A program made the position numbers and the translations under genes. A stretch of DNA of 53,032 nt from positions 1-53,032 of the forward strand of contig WKKS01000016.1 in NCBI GenBank assembly GCA_009684515.1, in the 5' to 3' direction. The notes below the pieces were generated by a model. The model was given only the letters and a program-made list of their open reading frames with translations, ran no database searches and was not told the DNA's origin. Origin of the DNA: Geobacter sp. GTDB taxonomy: Bacteria > Desulfobacterota > Desulfuromonadia > Geobacterales > Pseudopelobacteraceae. This document shows, piece after piece, positions 44,204 through 52,658 of the stretch (position 1 is the first letter of the stretch; every line of letters begins with the position of its first letter).

Positions 44204-44926
44204 TTAATCCACAATTTCCTTCAATTCATGAATCACCGCCACCTGGCGCTGAAAGATATAGCGTGACAGCGCCTGTTCCTGCTGTTTGTCAGGGGAAATT
44301 TTAAATCTGCAGCGGTAAGGCGATGCTTCACCATCGATTTTAATCAGCTTTGCAGGCAGTTTCACCGGCACTTCTTTTTGCATAACCAGATCAGGCAAAA
44401 GGAATTGGACCGGAACTTCCGTGTCGGACTCTATTTGCAGATAATGGTCAATTATCATGGCCAGACCCTGAACAGAAATATCAACCAAACTCCCTACAAT
44501 CTCCTCTCCTTCATGAAGAATCGAAGCCTGAACCGGCGGGTCAAGGCTTAGCCTGACAGAATTCCGATTTTCAGCAAGTATTTCAACATAACAGAGCTTG
44601 TTAAGTGAAACGGCGTGCTTCTTGATGTTCACATATTGGACATGGGCCGCAATGGCAAATGGAAAAAGCTTACTGCGGATAAGCGTATAACGGTCACTGT
44701 CAATGACAACCGCCTGCTGGGGATGAACATCCAGGTCCAGATTCCCTCGATCTACCCCCATTACCGTGGCCGGATACATGATCGGCAGCCCTTTGTGGTA
44801 GTTTATCAGGGTGACTTTGGCCGCCTCTTTTGACACGGATTTCTGAAGAAAGGTTTCCAGAATTTCAGCCTGGTCGTCATCAAAGGTTTTCTGTATGCGG
44901 GTGCTGTAAAGGCTTGTAAAGTCCAT
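44204..44926 (-). CDS. PilZ-domain c-di-GMP-binding protein (YcgR-like)
   Basis: 240 residues. The N-terminal half (about 1-115) looks like a YcgR-type PilZN beta domain; the C-terminal half is PilZ, with RNSVR (121-125, RxxxR) and DISVQG (149-154, DxSxxG) motifs intact, which should bind c-di-GMP. YcgR-like proteins act on flagellar or type IV pilus machinery. It stands alone on the minus strand with a 112-base gap before galE; no diguanylate cyclase is in the window. Confidence 0.88.
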   Translation of the reverse strand: MDFTSLYSTRIQKTFDDDQAEILETFLQKSVSKEAAKVTLINYHKGLPIMYPATVMGVDRGNLDLDVHPQQAVVIDSDRYTLIRSKLFPFAIAAHVQYVNIKKHAVSLNKLCYVEILAENRNSVRLSLDPPVQASILHEGEEIVGSLVDISVQGLAMIIDHYLQIESDTEVPVQFLLPDLVMQKEVPVKLPAKLIKIDGEASPYRCRFKISPDKQQEQALSRYIFQRQVAVIHELKEIVD

Positions 44927-45038
44927 GGGGATCCGTAACAGACATAAAATTATGTATACAATTCAGCAATTGAGAGCCTTTGTATCAATAAAGCCTACAA
45001 AAGACAAGGTGTCTGGTAAATATTGAAAACAGGGCTGA

Positions 45039-46025
45039 TTATCTGCCGGCCAGCTTGCTTTCCCAGCGCCAGGCATCGGCAACAATTGTTTTCAGGTTAT
45101 TGTAGGCCGGCTTCCAGCTTGTCATCTGACCAATTTTGTCTGCCTGGGCGACCAGAGAGGCGGGGTCGCCGGGTCGGCGCGCCTCCTCCAGAACCTTGAA
45201 ATCCGCTCCGCTGATTTCTTTCACAACTTCAAGCACTTCACGAACAGTGCTACCCCTGCCGTAACCCACATTCATGGTGGTTGACTCGCCGCCATCCTCC
45301 AGGTATTTCAAGGCATGCAGGTGGGCAGAAGCAAGATCCTCGATATGGATGTAGTCGCGAACCCCGGTTCCGTCCGGCGTGGGATAATCTGTACCGTAGA
45401 CGCTTAGGCTTTCCCTCATTCCCAGCGCCGCCTGGCAGGCCACCTTGATCAGATGAGTTGCCTCCGGTGTCCGCTGCCCGATGCGGGCCTGCGGGTCTGC
45501 GCCGGCCACATTGAAGTAGCGCAGCGCAACGTGCTGCATGCCGTGCGCGGCGGTCACATCCCGCAACATCCATTCGCTCATCAGTTTGGACGTGCCATAG
45601 GGGTTGATCGGGGCCAAAGAGCTGTTTTCCGATGCGATCCCGCCCTCCGGCAAACCGTAAACGGCGGCGGTGCTTGAGAAGATAAATCGCTTCACGCCAT
45701 GCTTGACGCACGCTTCCAGCAATCCCAGAGTATTTCTGGTGTTGTTGCCGTAGTATTTGAGCGGCAGGGAAACCGATTCCGGAGCGATAATCGCCGCTGC
45801 AAAGTGCAGTACCGTCTCAAATTGATGTTTCTCAAAGAGCCGGTTCAGTGCAGCGGTGTCAGCCAGATCACCCTCCACCAGCTCTTCATTATTAATCAGG
45901 GCATCGCGAAAACCGGTCGAAAGATTATCATATACTACAACCCTGCGCCCTGATTCTGAAAGTTGCCGAACGACGTGACTGCCGATATATCCGCAGCCAC
46001 CAACAACAAGAATTGCCTCAGACAT
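45039..46025 (-). CDS. galE: UDP-glucose 4-epimerase
   Basis: 328 residues. Extended short-chain dehydrogenase: NAD motif VVGGCGYIGSHVV, active-site IFSSTAAVYG and YGTSK, substrate motifs LRYFNVAGADP and YIHIEDLASAHL, and a C-terminal GDPASLVAQADKI. Interconverts UDP-glucose and UDP-galactose for surface polysaccharides. It lies 34 bases after a sugar isomerase-like gene, which overlaps a potassium channel gene, so three genes appear to be one operon. Confidence 0.95.
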   Translation of the reverse strand: MSEAILVVGGCGYIGSHVVRQLSESGRRVVVYDNLSTGFRDALINNEELVEGDLADTAALNRLFEKHQFETVLHFAAAIIAPESVSLPLKYYGNNTRNTLGLLEACVKHGVKRFIFSSTAAVYGLPEGGIASENSSLAPINPYGTSKLMSEWMLRDVTAAHGMQHVALRYFNVAGADPQARIGQRTPEATHLIKVACQAALGMRESLSVYGTDYPTPDGTGVRDYIHIEDLASAHLHALKYLEDGGESTTMNVGYGRGSTVREVLEVVKEISGADFKVLEEARRPGDPASLVAQADKIGQMTSWKPAYNNLKTIVADAWRWESKLAGR

Positions 46026-46059
46026 TAGTTATTCTCCCGGAAACATAATTTTTCATCGT

Positions 46060-46827
46060 TCATATGTATCTTTTTATATTGGATAAAGCACGCTGCAGAC
46101 GCTCGGTACCGTGGGCTTCCAGAGTCCAGACCGCCTCGGGGGCATAGCGGGCGAGCAGGGGGAAAAAACGCTCAAATTCGATGGCTCCATCACCGACCGG
46201 AAGATGTTCGTCGCTCTTGCCATGATTGTCGTGAATATGGCTCTCGGCGATATAGGAACCAAGTTCCGCAAACCATTCTTCCATCGTGACCGTCGTAAAC
46301 ATGTTCCAGTGCCCGACATCGAAACAGTGTCGAAAACAGGGGTCGTCAATCGCCTCCAGCAAAGCCTTAAGTGTCGAAGGTTCCTTCTCGAAGATATTCT
46401 CAACCGCCAGAATGGTGCCGAGTTCGCGAGCCTGCGGCACAAATTCGCGCCAGAAGCTGACACTGTTTTTCAACCAGACGATGCTGTTGTCGCCATAATG
46501 CAGGTCGTCAAAACCTGGGTGCACGACAATCACCTTTGGCCGCAGTATCTCAGCCGCTTTCATGACCTGTGCGATGCGCCGCCTGGTCGCTTCGCGGATG
46601 CTCGCATCTATCGCGCCAGGATTCAAATCCATGAATGGCGAATGGATGGTGGTGGCAAGTCCGGCATCATGCAGAACGGATGCATGGGAGGCGAGTTCTT
46701 CCCAAACCAGATTGTCCAGAGATTCGGCTGGGAGGAAAACTTCGGGATTGATACGGTGCTTGACGGCATATTCAAGATGCTCGGCCAAACGGGCATAGGG
46801 GACGTGTGCATGAATAGTGTGTTTCAT
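46060..46827 (-). CDS. Sugar phosphate isomerase/epimerase-like TIM-barrel protein
   Basis: 255 residues, xylose-isomerase-like TIM barrel (AP endonuclease 2 family). Metal ligands of the fold are seen as Glu/His/Asp residues: TIHSPFMDLNPGAID, VIVVHPGFDD, ILAVENIFEKEP, HCFDVGHWNMF, ESHIHDNHGKSDEHLPVGDG and WTLEAHG. Most of these genes are annotated as sugar isomerases without a known substrate. The start overlaps the channel gene stop by 4 bases, and galE follows. Confidence 0.85.
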   Translation of the reverse strand: MKHTIHAHVPYARLAEHLEYAVKHRINPEVFLPAESLDNLVWEELASHASVLHDAGLATTIHSPFMDLNPGAIDASIREATRRRIAQVMKAAEILRPKVIVVHPGFDDLHYGDNSIVWLKNSVSFWREFVPQARELGTILAVENIFEKEPSTLKALLEAIDDPCFRHCFDVGHWNMFTTVTMEEWFAELGSYIAESHIHDNHGKSDEHLPVGDGAIEFERFFPLLARYAPEAVWTLEAHGTERLQRALSNIKRYI

Positions 46828-47867
46828 TGATTTTCTTTCCTATGATTTTTTACCACCGAATCAAAAGCAGTGCGCTCCACCAGATCTTTGAGCCGGGCAA
46901 TCGAGGAAGGTTCGCCGAGAACAATCAGCGTGTCACCCCCGTCGATGATAGCTTGTGGATGCGGATTGAAAACCATTTTACCGTGCGATTTCTTGATCCC
47001 GACAATAATTACTCCGACTCCCTTACGAAAACCGGAAGAGATCAAAGTCTCGCCTGCAAAAGCAGAATGGCCCGGAATTCCGATTTCTTCCATCTGCAGA
47101 TCCAGATGTTCACTGCCGGTGGCAATCTCGATAAAATCGACCACATTGGGACGAAGTACCGATTGGGCCATTCTGCTGCCACCGATGATATAAGGTGAAA
47201 CGACCTTGTTGGCACCGGCACGCATGAGCTTGATATCCGAGCCCTCTTCACCGGAACGGGCCAGGATGTACAGATCCGGGTTCAAGCCTCGTGCTGTCAG
47301 AGTTATATAAACATTCTCCGTATCGGAGGTAACCACCGAGATCAAACCCTTGGCTTTTTTAATACCGGCTTTCAGCAAAGTTTCGTCCATGGTAGCATCT
47401 CCACGCATATGGAGATAACCCTCTTCATCGAGCTTTTCTAAAGTTTCGACGCTTTTTTCAACTATGACGAACTGGAGACCGTTGGCTTTGAACTCCTTGC
47501 AGATCAGCGAACCTATTCGGCCAAAGCCGCAGATAATGTAATGGCCATTGAGTGAGTCGATCATCTTTTCCACTCTTTTCCTCCCCATAATCCTCTGAAT
47601 CTGACCTTCGAACATGATCTGGGCCAAGCTGCCGACGATGTAACCCAGCACGCTCACGCCGACCACAATCATCCCCATGGTGAACATCTTGCCGCCATCG
47701 GAAAGATCATGCACCTCTTTAAAACCGACTGTCCCCATGGTTATTACGGTCATGTAGAGAGCATCCAGAAAGTTCCACTTCTCAATGACCATGAAACCGC
47801 CTGTGCCGACCGTAACCAGCAGCAGCAGAACAAATACAGATATTTTCAAATGACGCACAGGATCCAT
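46824..47867 (-). CDS. Two-TM potassium channel with RCK (TrkA) domains
   Basis: 347 residues. TM1 about 9-28, pore loop TVITMGTVGFKEV with filter TMGTVGF (43-49; Phe in place of the usual Tyr), TM2 about 61-85, then a TrkA-N Rossmann domain (HYIICGFGRIGSLICKEF) and a TrkA-C domain (about 265-335). This is the MthK-like plan for a ligand-gated K+ channel. The upstream 76 bases contain a weak TTGCTG-16-TAATTT promoter candidate. It is first in the galE operon. Confidence 0.92.
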   Translation of the reverse strand: MDPVRHLKISVFVLLLLVTVGTGGFMVIEKWNFLDALYMTVITMGTVGFKEVHDLSDGGKMFTMGMIVVGVSVLGYIVGSLAQIMFEGQIQRIMGRKRVEKMIDSLNGHYIICGFGRIGSLICKEFKANGLQFVIVEKSVETLEKLDEEGYLHMRGDATMDETLLKAGIKKAKGLISVVTSDTENVYITLTARGLNPDLYILARSGEEGSDIKLMRAGANKVVSPYIIGGSRMAQSVLRPNVVDFIEIATGSEHLDLQMEEIGIPGHSAFAGETLISSGFRKGVGVIIVGIKKSHGKMVFNPHPQAIIDGGDTLIVLGEPSSIARLKDLVERTAFDSVVKNHRKENQ

Positions 47868-48004
47868 AAGCCGGACAGATTACCTGCAAGGGTTCAAAAT
47901 TACAAGTAACTTTCTTGACAGCAAGACCGGTTCATATCAATTCATGCAACCTGTTATCGCCCATGATTACGACGCAAAAAAACATATAATACAGCCAGTT
48001 AAGA

Positions 48005-48032
48005 TTGACAAATCCTGCATACTGTATACAAT
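48005..48032 (+). promoter_or_regulatory. gntR promoter with palindromic operator TGTATACA
   Basis: TTGACA (48005-48010), 16-base spacer, TACAAT (48027-48032). The 8-base palindrome TGTATACA (48023-48030) overlaps the -10 and resembles the T-GT-N-AC-A core of FadR-type GntR operators, so autoregulation by the adjacent regulator is plausible. Confidence 0.55.
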
Positions 48033-48063
48033 GTTGCAAAATTCTTTCTGGAGTCATAACTAT

Positions 48064-48747
48064 ATGAAAAAGTCCATGGAAAAGCACCTGACGCTTCGCG
48101 AAAAAATACTTGAGCATATCCGTGATGCAATCATTTCTGGCTCCCTCAAGGCTGGCAGCAAAGTTTCCGAACCGGAACTGGCCGAAAGATACGGCATAAG
48201 CCGCACCCCGATCCGAGAGGCATTCCGGCAGCTTGAAGCAGAAGGCTACCTTACCGTAATACCGCGCCGTGGTGCGGTAGTCAGCGAATTCAGTCAAAAA
48301 GATGTGGAAGAGTTCTACGCAATAAAGAGCATAATGGAAGGGTATGCCGCGCGACGGGCCTGCCAGAAGCTCAGCAAAAAGGACCTCGACCGACTTGAGG
48401 CTATTAACTCAAAACTGGCCGAATTGGCCAAACAGAACGATATTAAACATTTTTTCAAAGTCCATAGTGACTTTCACGACCTTTTCATAAAAGCCGCCGA
48501 CAACGATAAACTTCGAGAATTAATTGCAGGATTGGTTACCAAGTTTCAGCGGCTTCGCCTGATGTCACTCAGCCTGCCGGGACGAATGACGATCTCGGTC
48601 CAGGAACATGAAAAAATCATTGAGGCTTTCCGCAATAAGGACGCCGACACGGCCGAGGATCTGGTTCGCAAAAATGCCGAATATGGCGGACAGGTTCTGA
48701 TGGGTGCGAGCATTCCGAATTCAATTGGATCACAGATGGATGTTTAG
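48064..48747 (+). CDS. GntR-family transcriptional regulator (FCD subgroup)
   Basis: 227 residues; ATG at 48064 or at 48076 is likely, because upstream sequence of the open frame reads through the promoter. Winged helix: LREKILEHIRDAIISGSLK, ELAERYGISRTPIREAFRQLEAEGYL and VIPRRGAVV. The C-terminal FCD effector domain (about 80-215) shows EFYAIKSIMEGYAARRA, HSDFHDLFIKAADNDKL and EHEKIIEAFRNKDADTAED with the usual Asp/His metal residues. Effectors of this group are organic acids. Next gene selA begins 17 bases downstream, but a link between them is not established. Confidence 0.93.
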   Translation: MKKSMEKHLTLREKILEHIRDAIISGSLKAGSKVSEPELAERYGISRTPIREAFRQLEAEGYLTVIPRRGAVVSEFSQKDVEEFYAIKSIMEGYAARRACQKLSKKDLDRLEAINSKLAELAKQNDIKHFFKVHSDFHDLFIKAADNDKLRELIAGLVTKFQRLRLMSLSLPGRMTISVQEHEKIIEAFRNKDADTAEDLVRKNAEYGGQVLMGASIPNSIGSQMDV

Positions 48748-48764
48748 CAGCAAGGGACTTTAAC

Positions 48765-50180
48765 TTGACCTTATCCAGACAAACCATTCTCAAAAGCATC
48801 CCCAAAGTTGACCGAGTGCTTGATTTGCCGGAAGTGCGTCACTTTCTCGGGCAATTTTCGCGCCCGGAGGTCCTGCTTGTCATACGCCAGGTTCTCAAAC
48901 ATCTCCGCGAATCTGTCGGTAGCGGCACACAATCCTCCCTGCCTGACAACAAAACCATCATCGGGATGATTGATGCCGGGCTGAAATCCCGCAGCGTCCC
49001 CAGCCTCCGGCCGGTTATCAATGGAAGCGGCGTTGTGGTTCACACCAATCTGGGGCGTTCGCCACTTTCGGAATCAGCCGAACAAGCCATCCATGCCGTC
49101 TCTTCAGGCTATTCAAACCTTGAGTTTGACTTAATTTCAGGCGAACGCGGCTCGCGCTACAGCCATGTGGAAGGTTTACTGTGTGAACTGACCGGCAGCG
49201 AAGCGGCACTGGTGGTCAACAATAACGCGGCAGCGGTCATTCTTGCCCTGTCAACCCTGGCTCAGGGTCGCGAAGTAATTGTGTCGCGTGGGGAGCTGGT
49301 GGAAATCGGCGGTTCATTCCGGATCCCTGATGTCATGTCTCAAAGCGGAGCCAGACTGGTCGAAGTCGGATGTACCAACCGCACCCACAGCCGCGATTAT
49401 CTGGGTGCCATTACCGACTCAACCGGCTTGCTGTTGAAGGTGCACACCAGCAACTTTGCCATCGTCGGCTTTACCGCCGAAACGACACTGCCTGAAATGT
49501 CTGCGGTTGGACGTGAAGCTGGAATCCCGGTTATGCTGGACGCCGGCAGCGGCTGCCTGATCGACCTTTCCCCCTACGGAATCAAAGGAGAACCGACCAT
49601 CCGGCAATATCTGGAATCCGGTGCGGACCTTGTTACCTTCAGCGGCGACAAACTGTTGGGGGGTCCACAGGCCGGAATCATAGTCGGACAAAAAAAACTG
49701 ATTGAACCGATGAAAAAACATCCCCTGTTGCGGGCTCTGCGCATGGACAAACTCAATCTGGCCTCTTTGGAAGCCACATTGCGTCTTTACCGTGACGAGC
49801 GACTCGCATTGGCTGAAATTCCCACCTTGCGAATGCTGACGTTTTCTGCCAAAGAGCTCTCCAACCGGGCCGACCGCATCATTCGCTATCTGCGAAAACA
49901 ACTGCCTAAGACTGTGTCGCTCATTCGTCACCCGGGAGAATCAAGTGCTGGCGGAGGATCCTTTCCGCTGCTGCAGTTGCCAACAACGCTGATAGAAGTA
50001 AAAATAAATGTTTCCACGCCATGCCGGATAGAATCTGTTCTGCGGCGGACAACAACTCCCGTTGTCGGACGGGTTCACCGCGACCGTTTCCTGCTTGATG
50101 CCCGCACCATCCTTGATGCCGATTTTTCACCGCTTCTTGCTTCTCTTCAGGAAGCTGCTATAATCCTGTCGGGGAAATAA
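48765..50180 (+). CDS. selA: L-seryl-tRNA(Sec) selenium transferase
   Basis: 471 residues starting from a TTG (48765) with AAGGGAC upstream. Converts seryl-tRNA(Sec) to selenocysteinyl-tRNA(Sec) using selenophosphate. PLP-fold landmarks: VVVHTNLGRSPLSESA, LEFDLISGERGSRYSHVE, LTGSEAALVVNNNAAAV, VLDAGSG-type VMLDAGSGCLIDLS, and the Schiff-base lysine in LVTFSGDKLLGGPQAGIIVG. The C-terminus matches the family (RVHRDRFLLDART). Its presence implies selenoproteins such as formate dehydrogenase in the genome, but selB, selC and selD are not in this window. Confidence 0.97.
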   Translation: MTLSRQTILKSIPKVDRVLDLPEVRHFLGQFSRPEVLLVIRQVLKHLRESVGSGTQSSLPDNKTIIGMIDAGLKSRSVPSLRPVINGSGVVVHTNLGRSPLSESAEQAIHAVSSGYSNLEFDLISGERGSRYSHVEGLLCELTGSEAALVVNNNAAAVILALSTLAQGREVIVSRGELVEIGGSFRIPDVMSQSGARLVEVGCTNRTHSRDYLGAITDSTGLLLKVHTSNFAIVGFTAETTLPEMSAVGREAGIPVMLDAGSGCLIDLSPYGIKGEPTIRQYLESGADLVTFSGDKLLGGPQAGIIVGQKKLIEPMKKHPLLRALRMDKLNLASLEATLRLYRDERLALAEIPTLRMLTFSAKELSNRADRIIRYLRKQLPKTVSLIRHPGESSAGGGSFPLLQLPTTLIEVKINVSTPCRIESVLRRTTTPVVGRVHRDRFLLDARTILDADFSPLLASLQEAAIILSGK

Positions 50181-50183
50181 TTA

Positions 50184-50897
50184 ATGACCACTTTCAAATC
50201 AGTTGCGCTCATTCCAGCAGCAGGCATGGGCAAGCGCATGGGCGCATCCATCAACAAGCAGTATCTGCTGCTGGACGGGTTGCCGATTGTAGCCCGAACT
50301 ATCTCAGTATTTGAGCGTTCACCGCTGATAGATTCGATCTACCTGGTGGTTCCTGAAGAAGAAATCCCCTACTGCATGGAACACGTTGTAAAAGCCTGCG
50401 GTTTCAGGAAAATAGCGGCCATTGTACCGGGTGGCAAAGAACGCCAGAATTCAGTCATGAATGGCCTGAAAGCCATCGGAAAAATAGCGGCCGATGACGA
50501 TGTTGTGGTTATTCATGACGGAGTACGACCGCTGGTTACGGAAGAGATTTTAAAGGAATCAATTGCCGTGGCAAGAGTTCAGGATGGAGCTCTGGTAGCT
50601 GTCCCGGCCAAAGATACCATCAAAATTGTGGCAAACGGCATAGTGGTTGACACCCCTTCCCGGGACACCCTCTGGCAGGCACAAACCCCCCAGGCATTCC
50701 GCTTCAGTGTCATACACAAAGCCCACCTGTCTGCCGAGGCAGACGGCTTTATGGGTACCGACGACGCGTCCCTGATAGAACGTTCCGGAGGCAAGATCTG
50801 CATTGTTCCGGGAGATTACCGCAACATAAAAATCACCACGCCGGAAGATTTGATTCTGGCCGGAGCATTTCTGGCCAACACAGGAAAGGGGTATTAA
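50184..50897 (+). CDS. ispD: 2-C-methyl-D-erythritol 4-phosphate cytidylyltransferase
   Basis: 237 residues. Third step of the MEP isoprenoid route: CTP + MEP to CDP-ME. Motifs: [81 protein letters not shown] and [10 protein letters not shown]. It follows selA by 3 bases and precedes the response regulator kinase by 2, so the three are probably co-transcribed. IspF is often adjacent but is not found here. Confidence 0.97.
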   Translation: MTTFKSVALIPAAGMGKRMGASINKQYLLLDGLPIVARTISVFERSPLIDSIYLVVPEEEIPYCMEHVVKACGFRKIAAIVPGGKERQNSVMNGLKAIGKIAADDDVVVIHDGVRPLVTEEILKESIAVARVQDGALVAVPAKDTIKIVANGIVVDTPSRDTLWQAQTPQAFRFSVIHKAHLSAEADGFMGTDDASLIERSGGKICIVPGDYRNIKITTPEDLILAGAFLANTGKGY

Positions 50898-50899
50898 GC

Positions 50900-52078
50900 A
50901 TGGCTCCAAATTCATCTGACAAGATTCTGATCGTCGAGGATGAGCCTGACATTGCCCTGGCGCTGAAGCTGGCTCTGGAAGCTTCCGGATATGACAGTTC
51001 GTGGGCCTGTGACGGTGAAAAGGCTTTGGCAATGCTGCAGGAAAAACAGCACTACAACCTGATGCTGCTTGACATAAGAATGCCTGGAATTGACGGTGTA
51101 GAAGTATTAAAGCGACTGAAATCGAGCGGTCGTGACATGGCTGTGATCATGATGAGCGGACACGGCAGCGAAGATCTGGCCGTAGAATGCATGAAAATTG
51201 GAGCAGACGACTATATCAGCAAACCGTTTGTTCTGGATGACATGTTGCAGCGGGTCGAGCGGGCAATCAGCCACCGACTGGCGATGCTGGACAAAAAAAG
51301 GCTTGAACAGGAAAAGGAAGATTTTTTCCTGATGCTGTCTCATGACATGAAAAACCCGATGGCCGCAGTCATCGGGTCAATTGACATCATGCGGGAGGGA
51401 CGGCTCGGTGTTGTCAACGAAGAACAGGTCGAATACCTTCAGTCTGCAATCGACAGCTGCAATGAAGTGGTGACCATGATCGACAACCTCCTCGACATCA
51501 GACGATTCGAGGCAGGAAAAATGCATCTTTCCATCAGACCATTCGACCCGGCGGAAATCTGCCGCAAAGTAGTCGGCCAACTCTCAAGGGCAGCTGAACG
51601 GGATGGAGTCAGACTCTCCTCTAATATCAGCGAGAAAACACCTGATGTAACGGTTGACCGCAAAGCGTTGACCAGAATTTTGGGCAACCTGATCGGCAAT
51701 TCACTCAAGTTCACACCGGAAGAGGGCGAAATAACCGTATCATGCAGAACTTACAACCGAGCAGAAACGGCTGTTATTCAAATTCCTGAATATGTTTCGG
51801 TACCGGAAGGGTTTTTGAACAGCGAATGCTTTGTTGCAATCAGTGTCAGTGACACCGGCGAAGGCATCCCATCCGATGAGCTGAGATGTATCTTTGACCG
51901 TTTCACCCAATCAAGCAGCAGCTCGGGCCGTGAACGGGGCGGAGCCGGTCTGGGATTGGCTTTTTGCAAATTGGCTGTGGATAGTTTCAATGGGGTCATT
52001 TGGGCGGAAAGCACTGCCGGGCAGGGGAGCACCTTCACGGTATTGCTGCCATGCTCCACCGTCACAAAAGACAACTGA
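50900..52078 (+). CDS. Receiver-histidine kinase (REC-HisKA-HATPase)
   Basis: 392 residues, soluble. REC domain (8-122) with acidic pocket Glu13/Asp14, phospho-Asp58 in MLLDIRMPG, and Lys108 in SKPF. A short coiled segment leads to HisKA with His148 (LSHDMKNPMAAV), and a complete HATPase: N-box LGNLIGNSLKF (about 261-271), G1 DTGEGI (318-323) and G2 GGAGLGL (347-353). The order REC then kinase is that of hybrid kinases that are themselves controlled by another kinase or that sense through phosphorelay. No output regulator is adjacent. Start at ATG 50900, two bases after ispD. Confidence 0.94.
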   Translation: MAPNSSDKILIVEDEPDIALALKLALEASGYDSSWACDGEKALAMLQEKQHYNLMLLDIRMPGIDGVEVLKRLKSSGRDMAVIMMSGHGSEDLAVECMKIGADDYISKPFVLDDMLQRVERAISHRLAMLDKKRLEQEKEDFFLMLSHDMKNPMAAVIGSIDIMREGRLGVVNEEQVEYLQSAIDSCNEVVTMIDNLLDIRRFEAGKMHLSIRPFDPAEICRKVVGQLSRAAERDGVRLSSNISEKTPDVTVDRKALTRILGNLIGNSLKFTPEEGEITVSCRTYNRAETAVIQIPEYVSVPEGFLNSECFVAISVSDTGEGIPSDELRCIFDRFTQSSSSSGRERGGAGLGLAFCKLAVDSFNGVIWAESTAGQGSTFTVLLPCSTVTKDN

Positions 52079-52101
52079 GTATTATTTACTGGAGTAGAAA
52101 T

Positions 52102-52587
52102 ATGAGAATGTTGTTGCTGTTTGTATTTTTCCTATCTGTTACCACTCTCCAACACCCGTCGTTTGCTGCCGATCTTGACCTTGGAAAAGCTATCACTATC
52201 GGAAACGGCCCCAAAACAGTCATAGAATTTACAGATCCGGATTGCCCTTTCTGCCGCAAGGCAGCAAAATATTTTGAAGGGCGCGGCGATGTCACAAGAC
52301 ATGTTTTTTTCTTCCCGCTCCCGCGTCACGCAAGAGCCAAAGAAAAAGCCCAGTTCATCCTTTCCCAAATGAACCGGGCCGAGGCATACCACGAAGTCAT
52401 GTCCGGGAAGATGGATAGCGTCAGCAGATTTGAAGGCATTACTGCCAAAGGGATAAAACTGCAGGAGGAACAACTCGAAACGGCCAAGAATCACAAGATT
52501 GATTCCACACCAACCTTTATGATCAACGGCAGAATTATTGAGGGTTTTGACCAGAGGCGAATCGAAGAAGCACTCGGGCCGAAATAG
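52102..52587 (+). CDS. Exported thioredoxin-fold protein, DsbC-like
   Basis: 161 residues from the ATG at 52102 (GGAG upstream); the frame extends upstream within the kinase gene. Signal peptide about 1-22 (ending FAA). The active site is CPFC (Cys48, Cys51) in FTDPDCPFCRKAAK, with cis-Pro region IDSTPTFMINGRIIEG near 130-145. DsbC has an N-terminal dimerisation domain that is lacking here, so it resembles a single-domain thiol oxidoreductase or DsbA/DsbC hybrid-type protein. Probably acts on periplasmic disulfides. A terminator follows at 52616. Confidence 0.88.
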   Translation: MRMLLLFVFFLSVTTLQHPSFAADLDLGKAITIGNGPKTVIEFTDPDCPFCRKAAKYFEGRGDVTRHVFFFPLPRHARAKEKAQFILSQMNRAEAYHEVMSGKMDSVSRFEGITAKGIKLQEEQLETAKNHKIDSTPTFMINGRIIEGFDQRRIEEALGPK

Positions 52588-52615
52588 TGCTTTAAATAAG
52601 CGGACAACAAAAAAA

Positions 52616-52639
52616 GGCGCTCGAGTGAGCGCCTTTTTT
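52616..52639. terminator. Bidirectional rho-independent terminator
   Basis: GGCGCTC / GAGCGCC with a GAGT loop, flanked by A-run on the left and T-run on the right, so it can stop transcription on both strands between convergent genes. Confidence 0.9.
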
Positions 52640-52658
52640 CATCCTTATAAAGCCTTGC

